From Syntrophobacteraceae bacterium (GTDB lineage: Bacteria; Desulfobacterota; Syntrophobacteria; Syntrophobacterales; Syntrophobacteraceae): 64,000 nucleotides of DNA. The notes under the pieces are model-generated. The model was not told the origin of the DNA and searched no databases. It saw only the letters and a list, made by a program, of their open reading frames with translations. Location: assembly GCA_031292215.1 (NCBI GenBank), contig JARLHO010000161.1, positions 1 through 64,000 of the forward strand. Direction: 5' to 3'. This document shows positions 56,296 to 64,000 of this stretch, in pieces. Every line of letters starts with the position of its first letter. Within the stretch, counting starts at the first letter, position 1. Both the position numbers and the translations under genes were made by a program.

Positions 56296-57174
56296 CTATT
56301 TCGCCATGGCGGCCAGACGCTGCTTAAACGGGCGGGTGAGAGCCAGGTTTAGGTCGAGGCGCAGACCGCCCCCGGACATGGCGAGGCTTAAGCCCAGCAA
56401 CTGGGGCAGGTACACGATCGATATCTCAAGGGGTCTACCCCGCATCCTGGAAATCTTTTTCTGGCCGGCCTCAAGGTTCATCTGGCACATCGGACACACT
56501 GTCACGATACAGTCCGCGCCTTTTGCCGCATCCAGAAGGTCGGCGACCAGCTCTTGGGCCAACTCCTTTTTAGTGGTCATTAAGCCCGCGCCGCAACATT
56601 TGGCCCCCATGGACCAGTCGAAAACGCTCGCCCCGGTTGCCTCGATCAGCGAATCCATGGAGTGGGGCTGTTCGGGGTCATCGAAGTCGGCAAACGGGCG
56701 AAGGGCCTGGCATCCGTAGTAGGGAGCAACGCGAAGGCCGGGTAAGCTTTGCTTTAGCCCCTCGGCTATGGCGCCTGCGCCGATATCGTTTGCCAGCACA
56801 TCCAGAAGGTGTCTAACCCTTACGCCTCCCCCATAGGAGAGCCCCTCTTCGGCAAGAGCCTCATTTACAAGGCCCCGGGTCTGGGAGTCACGCCCGATCA
56901 GTTGGTCGGCCCTTTTGAGGTTGAGGTAGCAGGAACTGCACGGAACGAGCATGTCGGCCGTTTCTCCCGACTTTTGCGCCAGGGCAAGGTTTCGGGCGGG
57001 CAAAACGATGGAGAGAAGCCTGCTCGCGGTATCCGCGGCACTTGCTCCGCAGCATGTCCAGTCTTCGATCTCCAGCAGCTCGCGGCCCAGAAGTCTCATG
57101 AGCGCCCGCGTCGAAAGGTCGTATTCTTTTGCCGAGTGTTCGAGCGAACATCCCGGGTAGTAGAAATACTTCAC
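56296..57174 (-). CDS. hdrB: Heterodisulfide reductase subunit B
   Basis: This is a 292-aa HdrB. Both CCG domains are complete: C9, C41-C42, C79, C82 and C155, C193-C194, C227, C230, the ligands for the two non-cubane [4Fe-4S] clusters that reduce a disulfide. The organism's disulfide substrate is unknown; bacteria lack CoM-S-S-CoB, and DsrC-like or other thiols are possible (inference). GTG at 57174 overlaps the hdrC stop (GTGA). Confidence 0.94.
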   Translation of the reverse strand: MKYFYYPGCSLEHSAKEYDLSTRALMRLLGRELLEIEDWTCCGASAADTASRLLSIVLPARNLALAQKSGETADMLVPCSSCYLNLKRADQLIGRDSQTRGLVNEALAEEGLSYGGGVRVRHLLDVLANDIGAGAIAEGLKQSLPGLRVAPYYGCQALRPFADFDDPEQPHSMDSLIEATGASVFDWSMGAKCCGAGLMTTKKELAQELVADLLDAAKGADCIVTVCPMCQMNLEAGQKKISRMRGRPLEISIVYLPQLLGLSLAMSGGGLRLDLNLALTRPFKQRLAAMAK

Positions 57175-57740
57175 TGTGCCGCCTCCAGTTCCATGACTTT
57201 TTTATAAAGGCGCTCAAGTTTGCCGCCCCGGGAGACGCCTGGAAGTTGCAACTCCATTTTACCTTTGGCCAGGAGCTTCATTCCAAGCGGCACAAAGCTC
57301 AAAGGGAGCGCCGGGTTTTTTACGGCGAGAAAGTACCGGGTCATCATCTCGGCTTCTCTCACGCGCCCGTATTTGCGCACGGAGTCAAGAAAGGCCTTGT
57401 AGAAAGGCGGGCTCTTGCGGTCGTTCGCATACTTTTCCGCGGTCGCGACCCTTTTTAGGGCCGCCATGGTGTCGGTAAGGGGCAATCCCCTCGGGCACCG
57501 CAGGGTGCAGTAATAGCAGCTCGAACAGAGCCAGAAGGTGCGGCTGGTAAACAGCTCTTCTTTCAGGCCCGATTGCACCATCCTCCAGACCTGCCGGGGC
57601 GTATAGTCCATTTTTGCAGCACTGCCGCACGAACCCGTGCACGTCCCGCACTGCATGCAGGCCCGGAGGTTTTTGGAAATTTCCGAAAACGGGTCCCGGG
57701 CAGAGTGGCCGGGAGCTCCTAAGGCTTGACTGTGAGCCAT
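57171..57740 (-). CDS. hdrC: Heterodisulfide reductase subunit C
   Basis: This 189-aa protein has two [4Fe-4S] ferredoxin motifs: CMQCGTCTGSC (C28, C31, C34, C38) and CSSCYYCTLRC (C72, C75, C78, C82). It passes electrons from HdrA to HdrB. The ATG at 57740 is favoured because the frame further upstream lacks homology and overlaps hdrA. It is 19 bp after hdrA. Confidence 0.93.
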   Translation of the reverse strand: MAHSQALGAPGHSARDPFSEISKNLRACMQCGTCTGSCGSAAKMDYTPRQVWRMVQSGLKEELFTSRTFWLCSSCYYCTLRCPRGLPLTDTMAALKRVATAEKYANDRKSPPFYKAFLDSVRKYGRVREAEMMTRYFLAVKNPALPLSFVPLGMKLLAKGKMELQLPGVSRGGKLERLYKKVMELEAAQ

Positions 57741-57759
57741 TATGCTTCGCCTTTCACGT

Positions 57760-60700
57760 CTATTCCAGGGCCGCTTCCACCATGGCCATAACCTGCCTGT
57801 CGCCGTAGCCCCGGACAACCGAGGCGGAGTTGGGACAGACAGCGGCGCACGAGCCGCATCCCTGGCAAGCGAGTTCGTCTATTAGGATTCTATCCTCTTC
57901 TTCGCTCCGAGACCTCGCGCCGTAGGGGCACGCGGGGATACACCTTTCGCAAAGAGAACATATACTGCGGCGCACCCGGGCAACGACTGCGCCCGCCTGG
58001 ACCTTTTCCCGGTTAAGCATGACGAGGGCCCGCTGGGCGGCGGCCTGGGCCATGGCGATCGATTCGGGAATCGAGCGGGGGGAGTGGGCGAGGCCGCACC
58101 CAAATATGGCGCGCTTATTGGAGTTTACCGGCTGCCACTTGTATTCGGCTTCCCTGAAAAACCCGTCTTCGTTTGCCTCGATCCCGAACATTTCCCCCGG
58201 TCCGCTAAGATCGTTTGGCACGACCCCGGTGCTAAGGGCCAAAAGGTCGGCTTCGACCACGATGTCTTTTCCAAGGATCGGATCAAGGGCCGAAATCCTG
58301 ATCTTTCCATCGTCTGAGACGAAGACCGCAGGCTTTTGGTCGAGCGAATACCGTATAAAAATTACGCCCTCCTGCCTCGCCTTGGTGTAGTAGGCCTCAA
58401 GAAACCCGTAGGCCATTATGTCGCGGTAGAAAATGAAGACATCGGTTTGCGGGTTTTCCTTTTTGATGCGCAAAGCATTTTTTAGAGCCGAGGAACAGCA
58501 GACGCGACTGCAGTAGTTTCTGCCCGGCTCACGCGAGCCAACGCACTGGATCATGGCAACAGTTCCAAGGTCGGCTGCGGCCGCGCCTTTTTCAAGACGC
58601 GCCTCCAGCTCAAACAGGGTCAGAATGGAATCGCTTGTGCCGTAGCCGTATTCCGTTGTAGCCGCCTCCCTGCCGCCTGTCGCCAAAATCGTAACACCGT
58701 GGTCGAGCTGTTTTGCTTCCCCGTTTTCGGTCTTTATCGTCGTAAGAAAACTTAGCCGTTCATAAGGCTTGGAAGCGATGACTTCGGCGCCGGTGTGGAG
58801 CGAGATATTGGCGTTGGCCCGAACATCGGAGGTAAGCTTTTCGATAACTGCGGCAGTCCGTGCGCCATCGATCATGCGGCAGACACTGCGAGCCAGCCCG
58901 CCGGGCGCACCCTCTTTTTCAACCAGGTCCACCTTGAACCCGTGGTCGGCGATGGCCAAGGCGGCGGTCATCCCCGAGACGCCCCCGCCTATTACAAGCG
59001 CCTTGCGTATTATGCCAAAAGAGGTTGCAGGGGTAGGGTCGGCGGTTTTTAGCCTCCCGATCGACATCTTCATCGCAGATTGGATTCGAGCCGATGCGAG
59101 CAGTGGGTCCGTCTCGCCGGACCGATAGGCCGGGGAGTAAATATCGACTACATCCATCAGTTGCGGGGAAAGCCCCGTCTCTTTAGCCAGGTTAACGAGC
59201 ATCTTCCCGTAGAGGCAGGGCATGCAGGCCCCGATAGAGAGCATGTTGCATCCGCTCTCTTTCATGTTTTGCAAAAGCGCCGTTCTTCCAGACAGCGTGC
59301 AGGCCCTTTCGACCTGAAACACGCGAATCGATGGATCCCACCGGGAAAGACCGGCCCCGAGGGATTCGAGGTCCAGGCCGCCGCGAAGAGGGGTTGCGCA
59401 CGCGCAAAGGGCAACGGCCAGCCGTGGCGAGTCTTTGGAGAGATCCTCGAAGGCGGCCTCGGAAGGGCTGGAGGCAGCCTGTGTTCCGCCCTTTGACCAA
59501 ATGAGTTTGGAGGCTTCCAAAGAAGCCGAGCCGGCCAGGATGAGCGACTCGGAGATGTCTTTTAGACCCGCAAAGGAGCCTCCGGCAAAAACGCCTTCCC
59601 GGGTGCTCCGGGCAAGGTATAGCTCGTCTGTGCGGCAAAATCCCGCGGGGTTTAATTCTATTCCGGCCGATTGCGCAAGGTCTATGGTTCCCTTAGCGGG
59701 TCTTTGCCCCGTGGCCAGAACCACCATATCGAAGACTTCCTCGCGCTGCGCGCCTTTTTCGTCGAGGTAATCGAGCTTTAGAGACCCGTCGGGTTCGGAC
59801 TCGATCGTATGAACGCGGCTCCTTATGAAACGAACCCCCGATACCTTTTCCGCCTCGTCCCGGTAGCGCTGGAAATCTTTGCCGAATGTCCGCATATCCA
59901 TGTAGAAGATGGCCGTCTCGGCTTCGCCGCCCGATTTTTCCCTGGCCAGAAGCGCCTCTTTTATGGAAAACATGCAGCAGGCAGAAGAACAAAAATCGGC
60001 CTTTTGCTGCAAATCTCTAGACCCTATGCACTGGAGCCAGGCAATCTTTCGGGCAGGTCGGCCGTCTGCGGGGCGAATCAGCTTGCCTTCTCCGGGGCCC
60101 GAACCGCTCACCAGCCGTTCGAACTGCAGACCGGTCACAACGTTTGGCAGATTGTAGCCAAAGGCGCCCGGATTTTTTGCCGGGTCGCAAAAGTCGGACC
60201 CCGCGGCCATGATGACCGCCCCGACTTCGATAACCCGCCCGGTCACCGTCACCGTACGTTCATAGTGGCCGACGACCTTGGCGATCAATGCCTCGATATC
60301 AAAGGGCTTCATCAGGTAGTCGGTAGCCCCGAATTTCATCGCCTGCACGGCGGTTTCCACCGTGGCGTAGGCGGTCATCATCAGCACCGGCAGCTCTTCT
60401 TTTATTTCCCGCATGATCTGGAGGGCCTCGACGCCGTCCATTCCGGGCATCTTGACATCCAGGAGCACGAGGCCGTAGTCGTTTGAAGACAAAAGATCTA
60501 TGGCTTCGGCCCCCGACTCGGCCATATCGACGCTAAAGCCTTCCACGAGGAGCCATTCCTTGAGGGAATCGCGCACCACCAGTTCATCGTCTACCACAAG
60601 GATTTTGAAGGCGCGCCGGGCCTCCGAGCGCAGATCGACAGCACCCGTCGGGCAAACCTTCTCGCATTCCCCGCACCGCGTGCAGGCTGCGATATCGATG

Positions 60701-61176
60701 GTAAAGCGGTTGGGAATATTGTGGGGGACGGGAAGATAGATAGCTTTTCGCTTGGACAGTCCCCCGTTAAAGCCATCGGCCACATCCACCGGACAAACCG
60801 CCGAGCACCGCCCGCACCCGATGCACTTTTGGCTATCGATAAAGGAAGGCGCCGAGTCCAGGGTCACTTTGAAGTTTCCCGGCTCACCTTCGAGCGCGGT
60901 CATTTCCGTTGCGGGCAGCACCTCGATATTTTCGTGGAAAAGCCCTTTTCGCAGGCAGAACTGCGACGACGCGTCTCGTCCGATTGTCGGCAGCATCTTG
61001 CACATACCGCAGTGATCGGTTGGGAACTGATAGTCCAACTGGCTGAGTATGCCCCCGATGTGGGGGGATTTGTCTATCAGGAAAACTCGGTAATTCATTT
61101 CAGCGAGATCCAGGGCCGAGCGGATTCCACTGATCCCGGCCCCGATCACCAGGGCTGCACCGGTTTTTGTTTCCAT
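57760..61176 (-). CDS. hdrA: Large HdrA flavoprotein with an embedded response-regulator receiver domain
   Basis: This 1138-aa protein is far larger than the roughly 650 aa of a typical HdrA. In order it has: an N-terminal FAD Rossmann motif (GAGISG, 12-17); ferredoxin clusters CIGCGRCSAVCP (118-129) and CTRCGECEKVCP (165-176); a full receiver domain (about 190-310); an HdrA cluster CIGSRD...CSSACC (383-401); a second Rossmann (VIGGGVSG, 728-735) with a second CVGSRE...CSRVCC cluster (878-894); and C-terminal ferredoxins (1073-1083, 1104-1115). It thus looks like two HdrA halves in one chain. Its neighbours are hdrCB, an FrhB-like subunit, mvhD and another hdrA. Electron bifurcation is likely by family, but not shown. 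Confidence 0.94.
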   Translation of the reverse strand: METKTGAALVIGAGISGIRSALDLAEMNYRVFLIDKSPHIGGILSQLDYQFPTDHCGMCKMLPTIGRDASSQFCLRKGLFHENIEVLPATEMTALEGEPGNFKVTLDSAPSFIDSQKCIGCGRCSAVCPVDVADGFNGGLSKRKAIYLPVPHNIPNRFTIDIAACTRCGECEKVCPTGAVDLRSEARRAFKILVVDDELVVRDSLKEWLLVEGFSVDMAESGAEAIDLLSSNDYGLVLLDVKMPGMDGVEALQIMREIKEELPVLMMTAYATVETAVQAMKFGATDYLMKPFDIEALIAKVVGHYERTVTVTGRVIEVGAVIMAAGSDFCDPAKNPGAFGYNLPNVVTGLQFERLVSGSGPGEGKLIRPADGRPARKIAWLQCIGSRDLQQKADFCSSACCMFSIKEALLAREKSGGEAETAIFYMDMRTFGKDFQRYRDEAEKVSGVRFIRSRVHTIESEPDGSLKLDYLDEKGAQREEVFDMVVLATGQRPAKGTIDLAQSAGIELNPAGFCRTDELYLARSTREGVFAGGSFAGLKDISESLILAGSASLEASKLIWSKGGTQAASSPSEAAFEDLSKDSPRLAVALCACATPLRGGLDLESLGAGLSRWDPSIRVFQVERACTLSGRTALLQNMKESGCNMLSIGACMPCLYGKMLVNLAKETGLSPQLMDVVDIYSPAYRSGETDPLLASARIQSAMKMSIGRLKTADPTPATSFGIIRKALVIGGGVSGMTAALAIADHGFKVDLVEKEGAPGGLARSVCRMIDGARTAAVIEKLTSDVRANANISLHTGAEVIASKPYERLSFLTTIKTENGEAKQLDHGVTILATGGREAATTEYGYGTSDSILTLFELEARLEKGAAAADLGTVAMIQCVGSREPGRNYCSRVCCSSALKNALRIKKENPQTDVFIFYRDIMAYGFLEAYYTKARQEGVIFIRYSLDQKPAVFVSDDGKIRISALDPILGKDIVVEADLLALSTGVVPNDLSGPGEMFGIEANEDGFFREAEYKWQPVNSNKRAIFGCGLAHSPRSIPESIAMAQAAAQRALVMLNREKVQAGAVVARVRRSICSLCERCIPACPYGARSRSEEEDRILIDELACQGCGSCAAVCPNSASVVRGYGDRQVMAMVEAALE
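60247..60609 (-). other. Receiver (REC) domain inside the large HdrA
   Basis: This segment encodes residues about 190-310 of the large HdrA. All receiver hallmarks are intact: the acidic pair D196-D197 (ILVVDDE), phospho-acceptor D240 (LVLLDVKMPGMDG), T268 (MMTAYA) and K290-P291 (YLMKPFD). The reading frame is continuous with HdrA sequence on both sides, directly after the second ferredoxin motif. No DNA-binding output domain is attached. Confidence 0.95.
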
Positions 61177-61196
61177 GTGATTACCTCTCTTTACCC

Positions 61197-62351
61197 CTAA
61201 TCCTTTCCGCCTGTTACCTCGGAGAATTCCTTCTCTCCAAAGACGGAAAGAGGTGGCTCGTCGTCAAGACTTGCGCCCGCCAGATAGCCGAAGGCCTTCT
61301 GAACTCCATGGGATACGGTTCGGAAAAGCTCGGCCACCGGCACTGCGTTGGGGCAGGCGTTGGAGCATTGCCCGCAGCCGATGCAGGCCGTACTCATATG
61401 GGCCAGGCGAGTCAGATGGTAAAAGACGGTATCGGTGGGCATCTTCAGGGCGCCCTTGCGCTTGGCCCAGCGCAGATATTGGGCCGGTTCGTGATCGAAG
61501 ACATCGGTTGTAAAGACACACTCCCGGCAATAGCAGACCGGGCAGGCCACTCTGCAGTTGTAGCAGTTGACACAGTTGCCAAGGTAACCCATGAGCTTTT
61601 GGACATCGGAGACAGCCTCGGATGTGGCCTCAAACATCTTGTCCCGATAGGCGGTCCGCTCGCTTACAAGGGCGTCCACAGCGCTTTGCCGCAAGGGCTG
61701 GTCACCCTCCTCGACCTCGATGCCAAGACCTCCCAGGACCCGCGCCCCCTTTTCCGTATTGGAAATAAGCAGAAGGCTTTCTTCGATGTTCGCTCCCAGA
61801 AGACCGATACCGATATCGGCGTTCGTTGCGACCGGGTGGTCGCAGGACTTGCACGCCGGGGAGATGTCGGCATCACCTGTCGCTGTCCCTTTTCCGGAGA
61901 GAATGCTTCGGTGGAAGGTAAGGGTGGATTCGGCCCCGGCAGTTGAGGCCGCAATTTTTTGGTAATCGATGTTACCGTAGGTCCCCAGGCAGTCGACGCC
62001 AATAAAGACGACGTTTTCCGCGCTGCCCTGCTTAAGTTTTACCAGTTCGAAAAAGGCTCTTATTTCACAGGGCCTCATTACGGCTGCAATGGGTGCGTCC
62101 AGAGGCTTTCGGGTAAGCCGGGAGAGCATCCGCGCGCCATTTAGCGGGAATGCGGGCGCCAGGGGATCGGCCCCTTCTAGCTTTTCGGGATCGGTCACCA
62201 GCACCGGCATGACCGCTGCGTTTTGAATTGGAAGCCGCTGCTGGACCAGCACCGCCTCAACGGTTCCCTTTTCCAGCAGAAGTTTGAGGAAATTCTGTAG
62301 CGAAGAGACCGGATCGCGGTCCTTTACGGTTATTTTCCCTGTCTTGGACAT
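61197..62351 (-). CDS. FrhB/FdhB-like iron-sulfur subunit
   Basis: This 384-aa protein resembles the beta-subunit family of F420-hydrogenase and formate dehydrogenase. It carries the PCEIRAFFELVKL motif (94-106) and a Cys-rich region CVNCYNCRVACPVCYC (260-275). A C-terminal ferredoxin motif CIGCGQCSNACP (323-334) follows. Family members bind flavin and move electrons between a hydride carrier or formate and ferredoxin-type clusters. The position between mvhD and hdrA suggests it is the electron-entry module. Which donor it uses cannot be read. Confidence 0.85.
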   Translation of the reverse strand: MSKTGKITVKDRDPVSSLQNFLKLLLEKGTVEAVLVQQRLPIQNAAVMPVLVTDPEKLEGADPLAPAFPLNGARMLSRLTRKPLDAPIAAVMRPCEIRAFFELVKLKQGSAENVVFIGVDCLGTYGNIDYQKIAASTAGAESTLTFHRSILSGKGTATGDADISPACKSCDHPVATNADIGIGLLGANIEESLLLISNTEKGARVLGGLGIEVEEGDQPLRQSAVDALVSERTAYRDKMFEATSEAVSDVQKLMGYLGNCVNCYNCRVACPVCYCRECVFTTDVFDHEPAQYLRWAKRKGALKMPTDTVFYHLTRLAHMSTACIGCGQCSNACPNAVPVAELFRTVSHGVQKAFGYLAGASLDDEPPLSVFGEKEFSEVTGGKD

Positions 62352-62380
62352 AAGCTTTACTCCGGGTCGCCGGCGGTTAT

Positions 62381-62803
62381 CTACAAAACCATCCGGGTGC
62401 GCAAATCGTTTCGACCAAGCTCTTTTATCTCGGCCGTCATCTGTCTTGCCGTCTCCGCGAAATCGATTCCCTCGCTGGCGCCGATCCAGGTCATCTTCAA
62501 CCTGCGCTCGTCAAAGCCAAACCGGGGAAGAATTTCCTTCAAAAGCTTCATCCTCCGCCTGGCCTTCAGATTACCGTTTATGTAATGACAGTCGCCGGGG
62601 TGGCAGCCGCTCACCAAAACGGCGTCGGCCCCCTCCAAAAGCGCCTTTATGATGTATTTGGGATCGATCATCCCCGTGCACATCATGCGCACCATGCGCA
62701 GGTTCGGAGGCTGCACCAGCCTCGAGGTCCCGGCAAGATCGGCGGCGGTATACGTACACCAGTTGCAAACAAACGCGATAATTGTAGGCTCGTAGTCGGC
62801 CAT
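62381..62803 (-). CDS. MvhD-type [2Fe-2S] hydrogenase/Hdr linker subunit
   Basis: This is a 140-aa MvhD/FlpD family protein. Its CNWC (14-17), C43 and CHPGDC (68-73) motifs supply the [2Fe-2S] ligands. It normally docks an electron-donating enzyme onto HdrA. I chose the ATG at 62803 because GGGAGG lies 5-6 nt upstream; an in-frame GTG at 62821 is less well placed. It sits 21 bp after the upstream hdrA. Confidence 0.92.
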   Translation of the reverse strand: MADYEPTIIAFVCNWCTYTAADLAGTSRLVQPPNLRMVRMMCTGMIDPKYIIKALLEGADAVLVSGCHPGDCHYINGNLKARRRMKLLKEILPRFGFDERRLKMTWIGASEGIDFAETARQMTAEIKELGRNDLRTRMVL

Positions 62804-62824
62804 GTATTCCTCCCGTGACACGCT

Positions 62825-64000
62825 CTAAAACACTTCGCCCAGAATTCCATCTATCTCCGCGAGCACCTGCTTCGGGGAGAAATGCTTTACCCTGGCCGCC
62901 CCACTCGGGCAAAAACCGGCGCAGGATCCGCACCCCTTGCAGACAGCCTCGTTTACCTCAGATATACCCATACGTGCGTTGAACTCGATCGCGGAGTAAG
63001 GGCAGAGCTTTATACAGGTCTGACATCCCATGCAGATTTCGGGGTCAATCCAGGAGGTAACCGGGGAGACCTCGACTTTGCCGCGCATCGAAAGGGCCAG
63101 GGCCTGGGCCGCTGCGCCCGCCGCATGGGAGACAGCGTCGGGGATATCTTTTGGCCCCTGGCATACCCCGGCAAGAAATATTCCGTCGGTGGGGGTGGAA
63201 ACCGGTCCAAGCTTTGGGTGCTCTTCGAGGAAAAACCCGTCTCCGCCCTGGTTTATGCCAAAAATGCGCGCGACTTCCGAGGCGTCCTTTCGGGCTTCCA
63301 GGGCGGTGCACAAGACCACCATGTCGACGGGAATCCGCACCTTTCGCCCGAGGAGAGTATCCTCGCCCACGACTATCAATTTCTTCTCACCCGAATCCAG
63401 GACCTCCTCGACGATCTCCGCGGGCTTTCCCCGGACGAAGTTGATCCCTTCTTCCTGCAAACGCCTGTAGAACTCTTCGTAGCCTTTTCCGTAACACCTC
63501 ATATCGATGTAGAAGTTGTGGACCTTCGTATCGTGGCCTGCTTTTTCCTTTACCAGGTGGCCGTACTTAAGAGCGTACATGCAGCAGACGCGCGAACAGT
63601 AGACGCGATGATTTTCATCCCGGCTTCCAACGCAGTGGACGATGGCCACACTTTCGGGCTTTTTGCCGTTTTTCAAAACGATTTGGCCCCCCGTTGGACC
63701 GACGGCGTTGTTTAGCCTTTCAAATTCCAGCCCGGTATAGACATTGTCAAAACGGCCGTACCCGTAGTTTGTGAACCGGGAGGCGTCCATGGTGTCAAAG
63801 CCGGTGGCAAGGATGATCGAGCCGACCTGGATTTCCCGTTCCTCGGCGCTCATCGAATGGTCGATCGCGCCACGCTCGCAGGCCCGCACACACTCCATGC
63901 ACTCGGAGCAGACCCCGCAATTGAGGCATTTAGCGGCCTCGGCCATTGCGGCTTCCTCCGAGAGGCCAAGGTTTACTTCGGCAAATGAGCTCCTTGCCAT
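62825..64000 (-). CDS. hdrA: Heterodisulfide reductase subunit A, C-terminal part (cut by window end)
   Basis: These are the last 391 aa of an HdrA. The 5' end lies beyond 64000, because the visible start is already inside the protein. Seen are a CLNCGVCSECMEC cluster, the HdrA signature CVGSRDENHRVYCSRVCC and two C-terminal ferredoxin motifs (CMGCQTCIKLCP, CKGCGSCAGFCP). No receiver domain occurs in this part. It is the first visible gene of the hdr operon. Confidence 0.93.
   Translation of the reverse strand: MARSSFAEVNLGLSEEAAMAEAAKCLNCGVCSECMECVRACERGAIDHSMSAEEREIQVGSIILATGFDTMDASRFTNYGYGRFDNVYTGLEFERLNNAVGPTGGQIVLKNGKKPESVAIVHCVGSRDENHRVYCSRVCCMYALKYGHLVKEKAGHDTKVHNFYIDMRCYGKGYEEFYRRLQEEGINFVRGKPAEIVEEVLDSGEKKLIVVGEDTLLGRKVRIPVDMVVLCTALEARKDASEVARIFGINQGGDGFFLEEHPKLGPVSTPTDGIFLAGVCQGPKDIPDAVSHAAGAAAQALALSMRGKVEVSPVTSWIDPEICMGCQTCIKLCPYSAIEFNARMGISEVNEAVCKGCGSCAGFCPSGAARVKHFSPKQVLAEIDGILGEVF

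Noticed and set aside
60247-60609. Receiver domain as a chimera of two adjacent genes or an assembly error
   Set aside because: The frame is continuous with no stop, start or repeat at either boundary, and codon use matches the flanks. A read-level check would still be decisive.

Overview
The window looks like a chromosomal segment from an anaerobic deltaproteobacterium in the broad sense (Desulfobacterota), probably a sulfate reducer or syntroph. The main reasons are the heterodisulfide-reductase (Hdr) operon at the right end, a PilY1-type type IV pilus cluster, zinc-binding versions of S4, S14, L24, L33 and L36, and a moderately high G+C content. No species call is possible from the sequence alone. 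LAYOUT. 1-930 is repeat-rich: a 54-bp tandem repeat, a palindromic element, and a four-helix-bundle gene whose 5' end is duplicated. 925-1938 (minus) carries Trm112-like, DivIVA-like and YggT genes. 2130-3739 (plus) carries trmI and a family-2 glycosyltransferase. 4056-11711 (plus) is a minor-pilin/adhesin operon (pilin, PilY1, FimT/GspH, PilV, PilW, PilX) with a good sigma-54 promoter match in front of the pilin. A diguanylate cyclase follows at 12460. RIBOSOMAL BLOCK. 13690-46060 (minus) is one continuous block. In transcription order it is tRNA-Tyr, tRNA-Thr, tuf, rpmG, secE, nusG, rplKA, rplJL, rpoBC, rpsL, rpsG, tuf, then the S10, spc and alpha operons through rplQ, with secY, adk, map, infA and rpmJ. 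fusA is absent from its usual place between rpsG and tuf. TTG start codons are unusually common, and several intergenic gaps hold hairpins built from degenerate 7-bp repeats. UPSTREAM MINUS GENES. 46142-50801 holds a TPR membrane protein, yicC, aroD, a pheA-like chorismate mutase fusion whose prephenate-dehydratase domain has lost key residues, and moaA. ACCESSORY PLUS GENES. 51232-55066 holds a long TetR-family regulator, an acyl carrier protein, a queuosine-salvage (DUF2419) protein, and an AT-richer two-gene membrane cassette. The first gene of that cassette is frameshifted by a 20-bp tandem repeat. HDR OPERON. From 64000 down to 55141 (minus) runs a tight operon: hdrA (cut by the window edge), mvhD-like, FrhB/FdhB-like, a second and very large hdrA, hdrC, hdrB, and a soluble PAS histidine kinase. 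The large HdrA contains a complete response-regulator receiver domain inserted between its N-terminal ferredoxin clusters and the rest of the flavoprotein. The operon's last gene is a cytosolic kinase, and no separate response regulator is visible. The most exciting hypothesis here is therefore that a flavin-based electron-bifurcating complex is switched directly by phosphorelay rather than through transcription.
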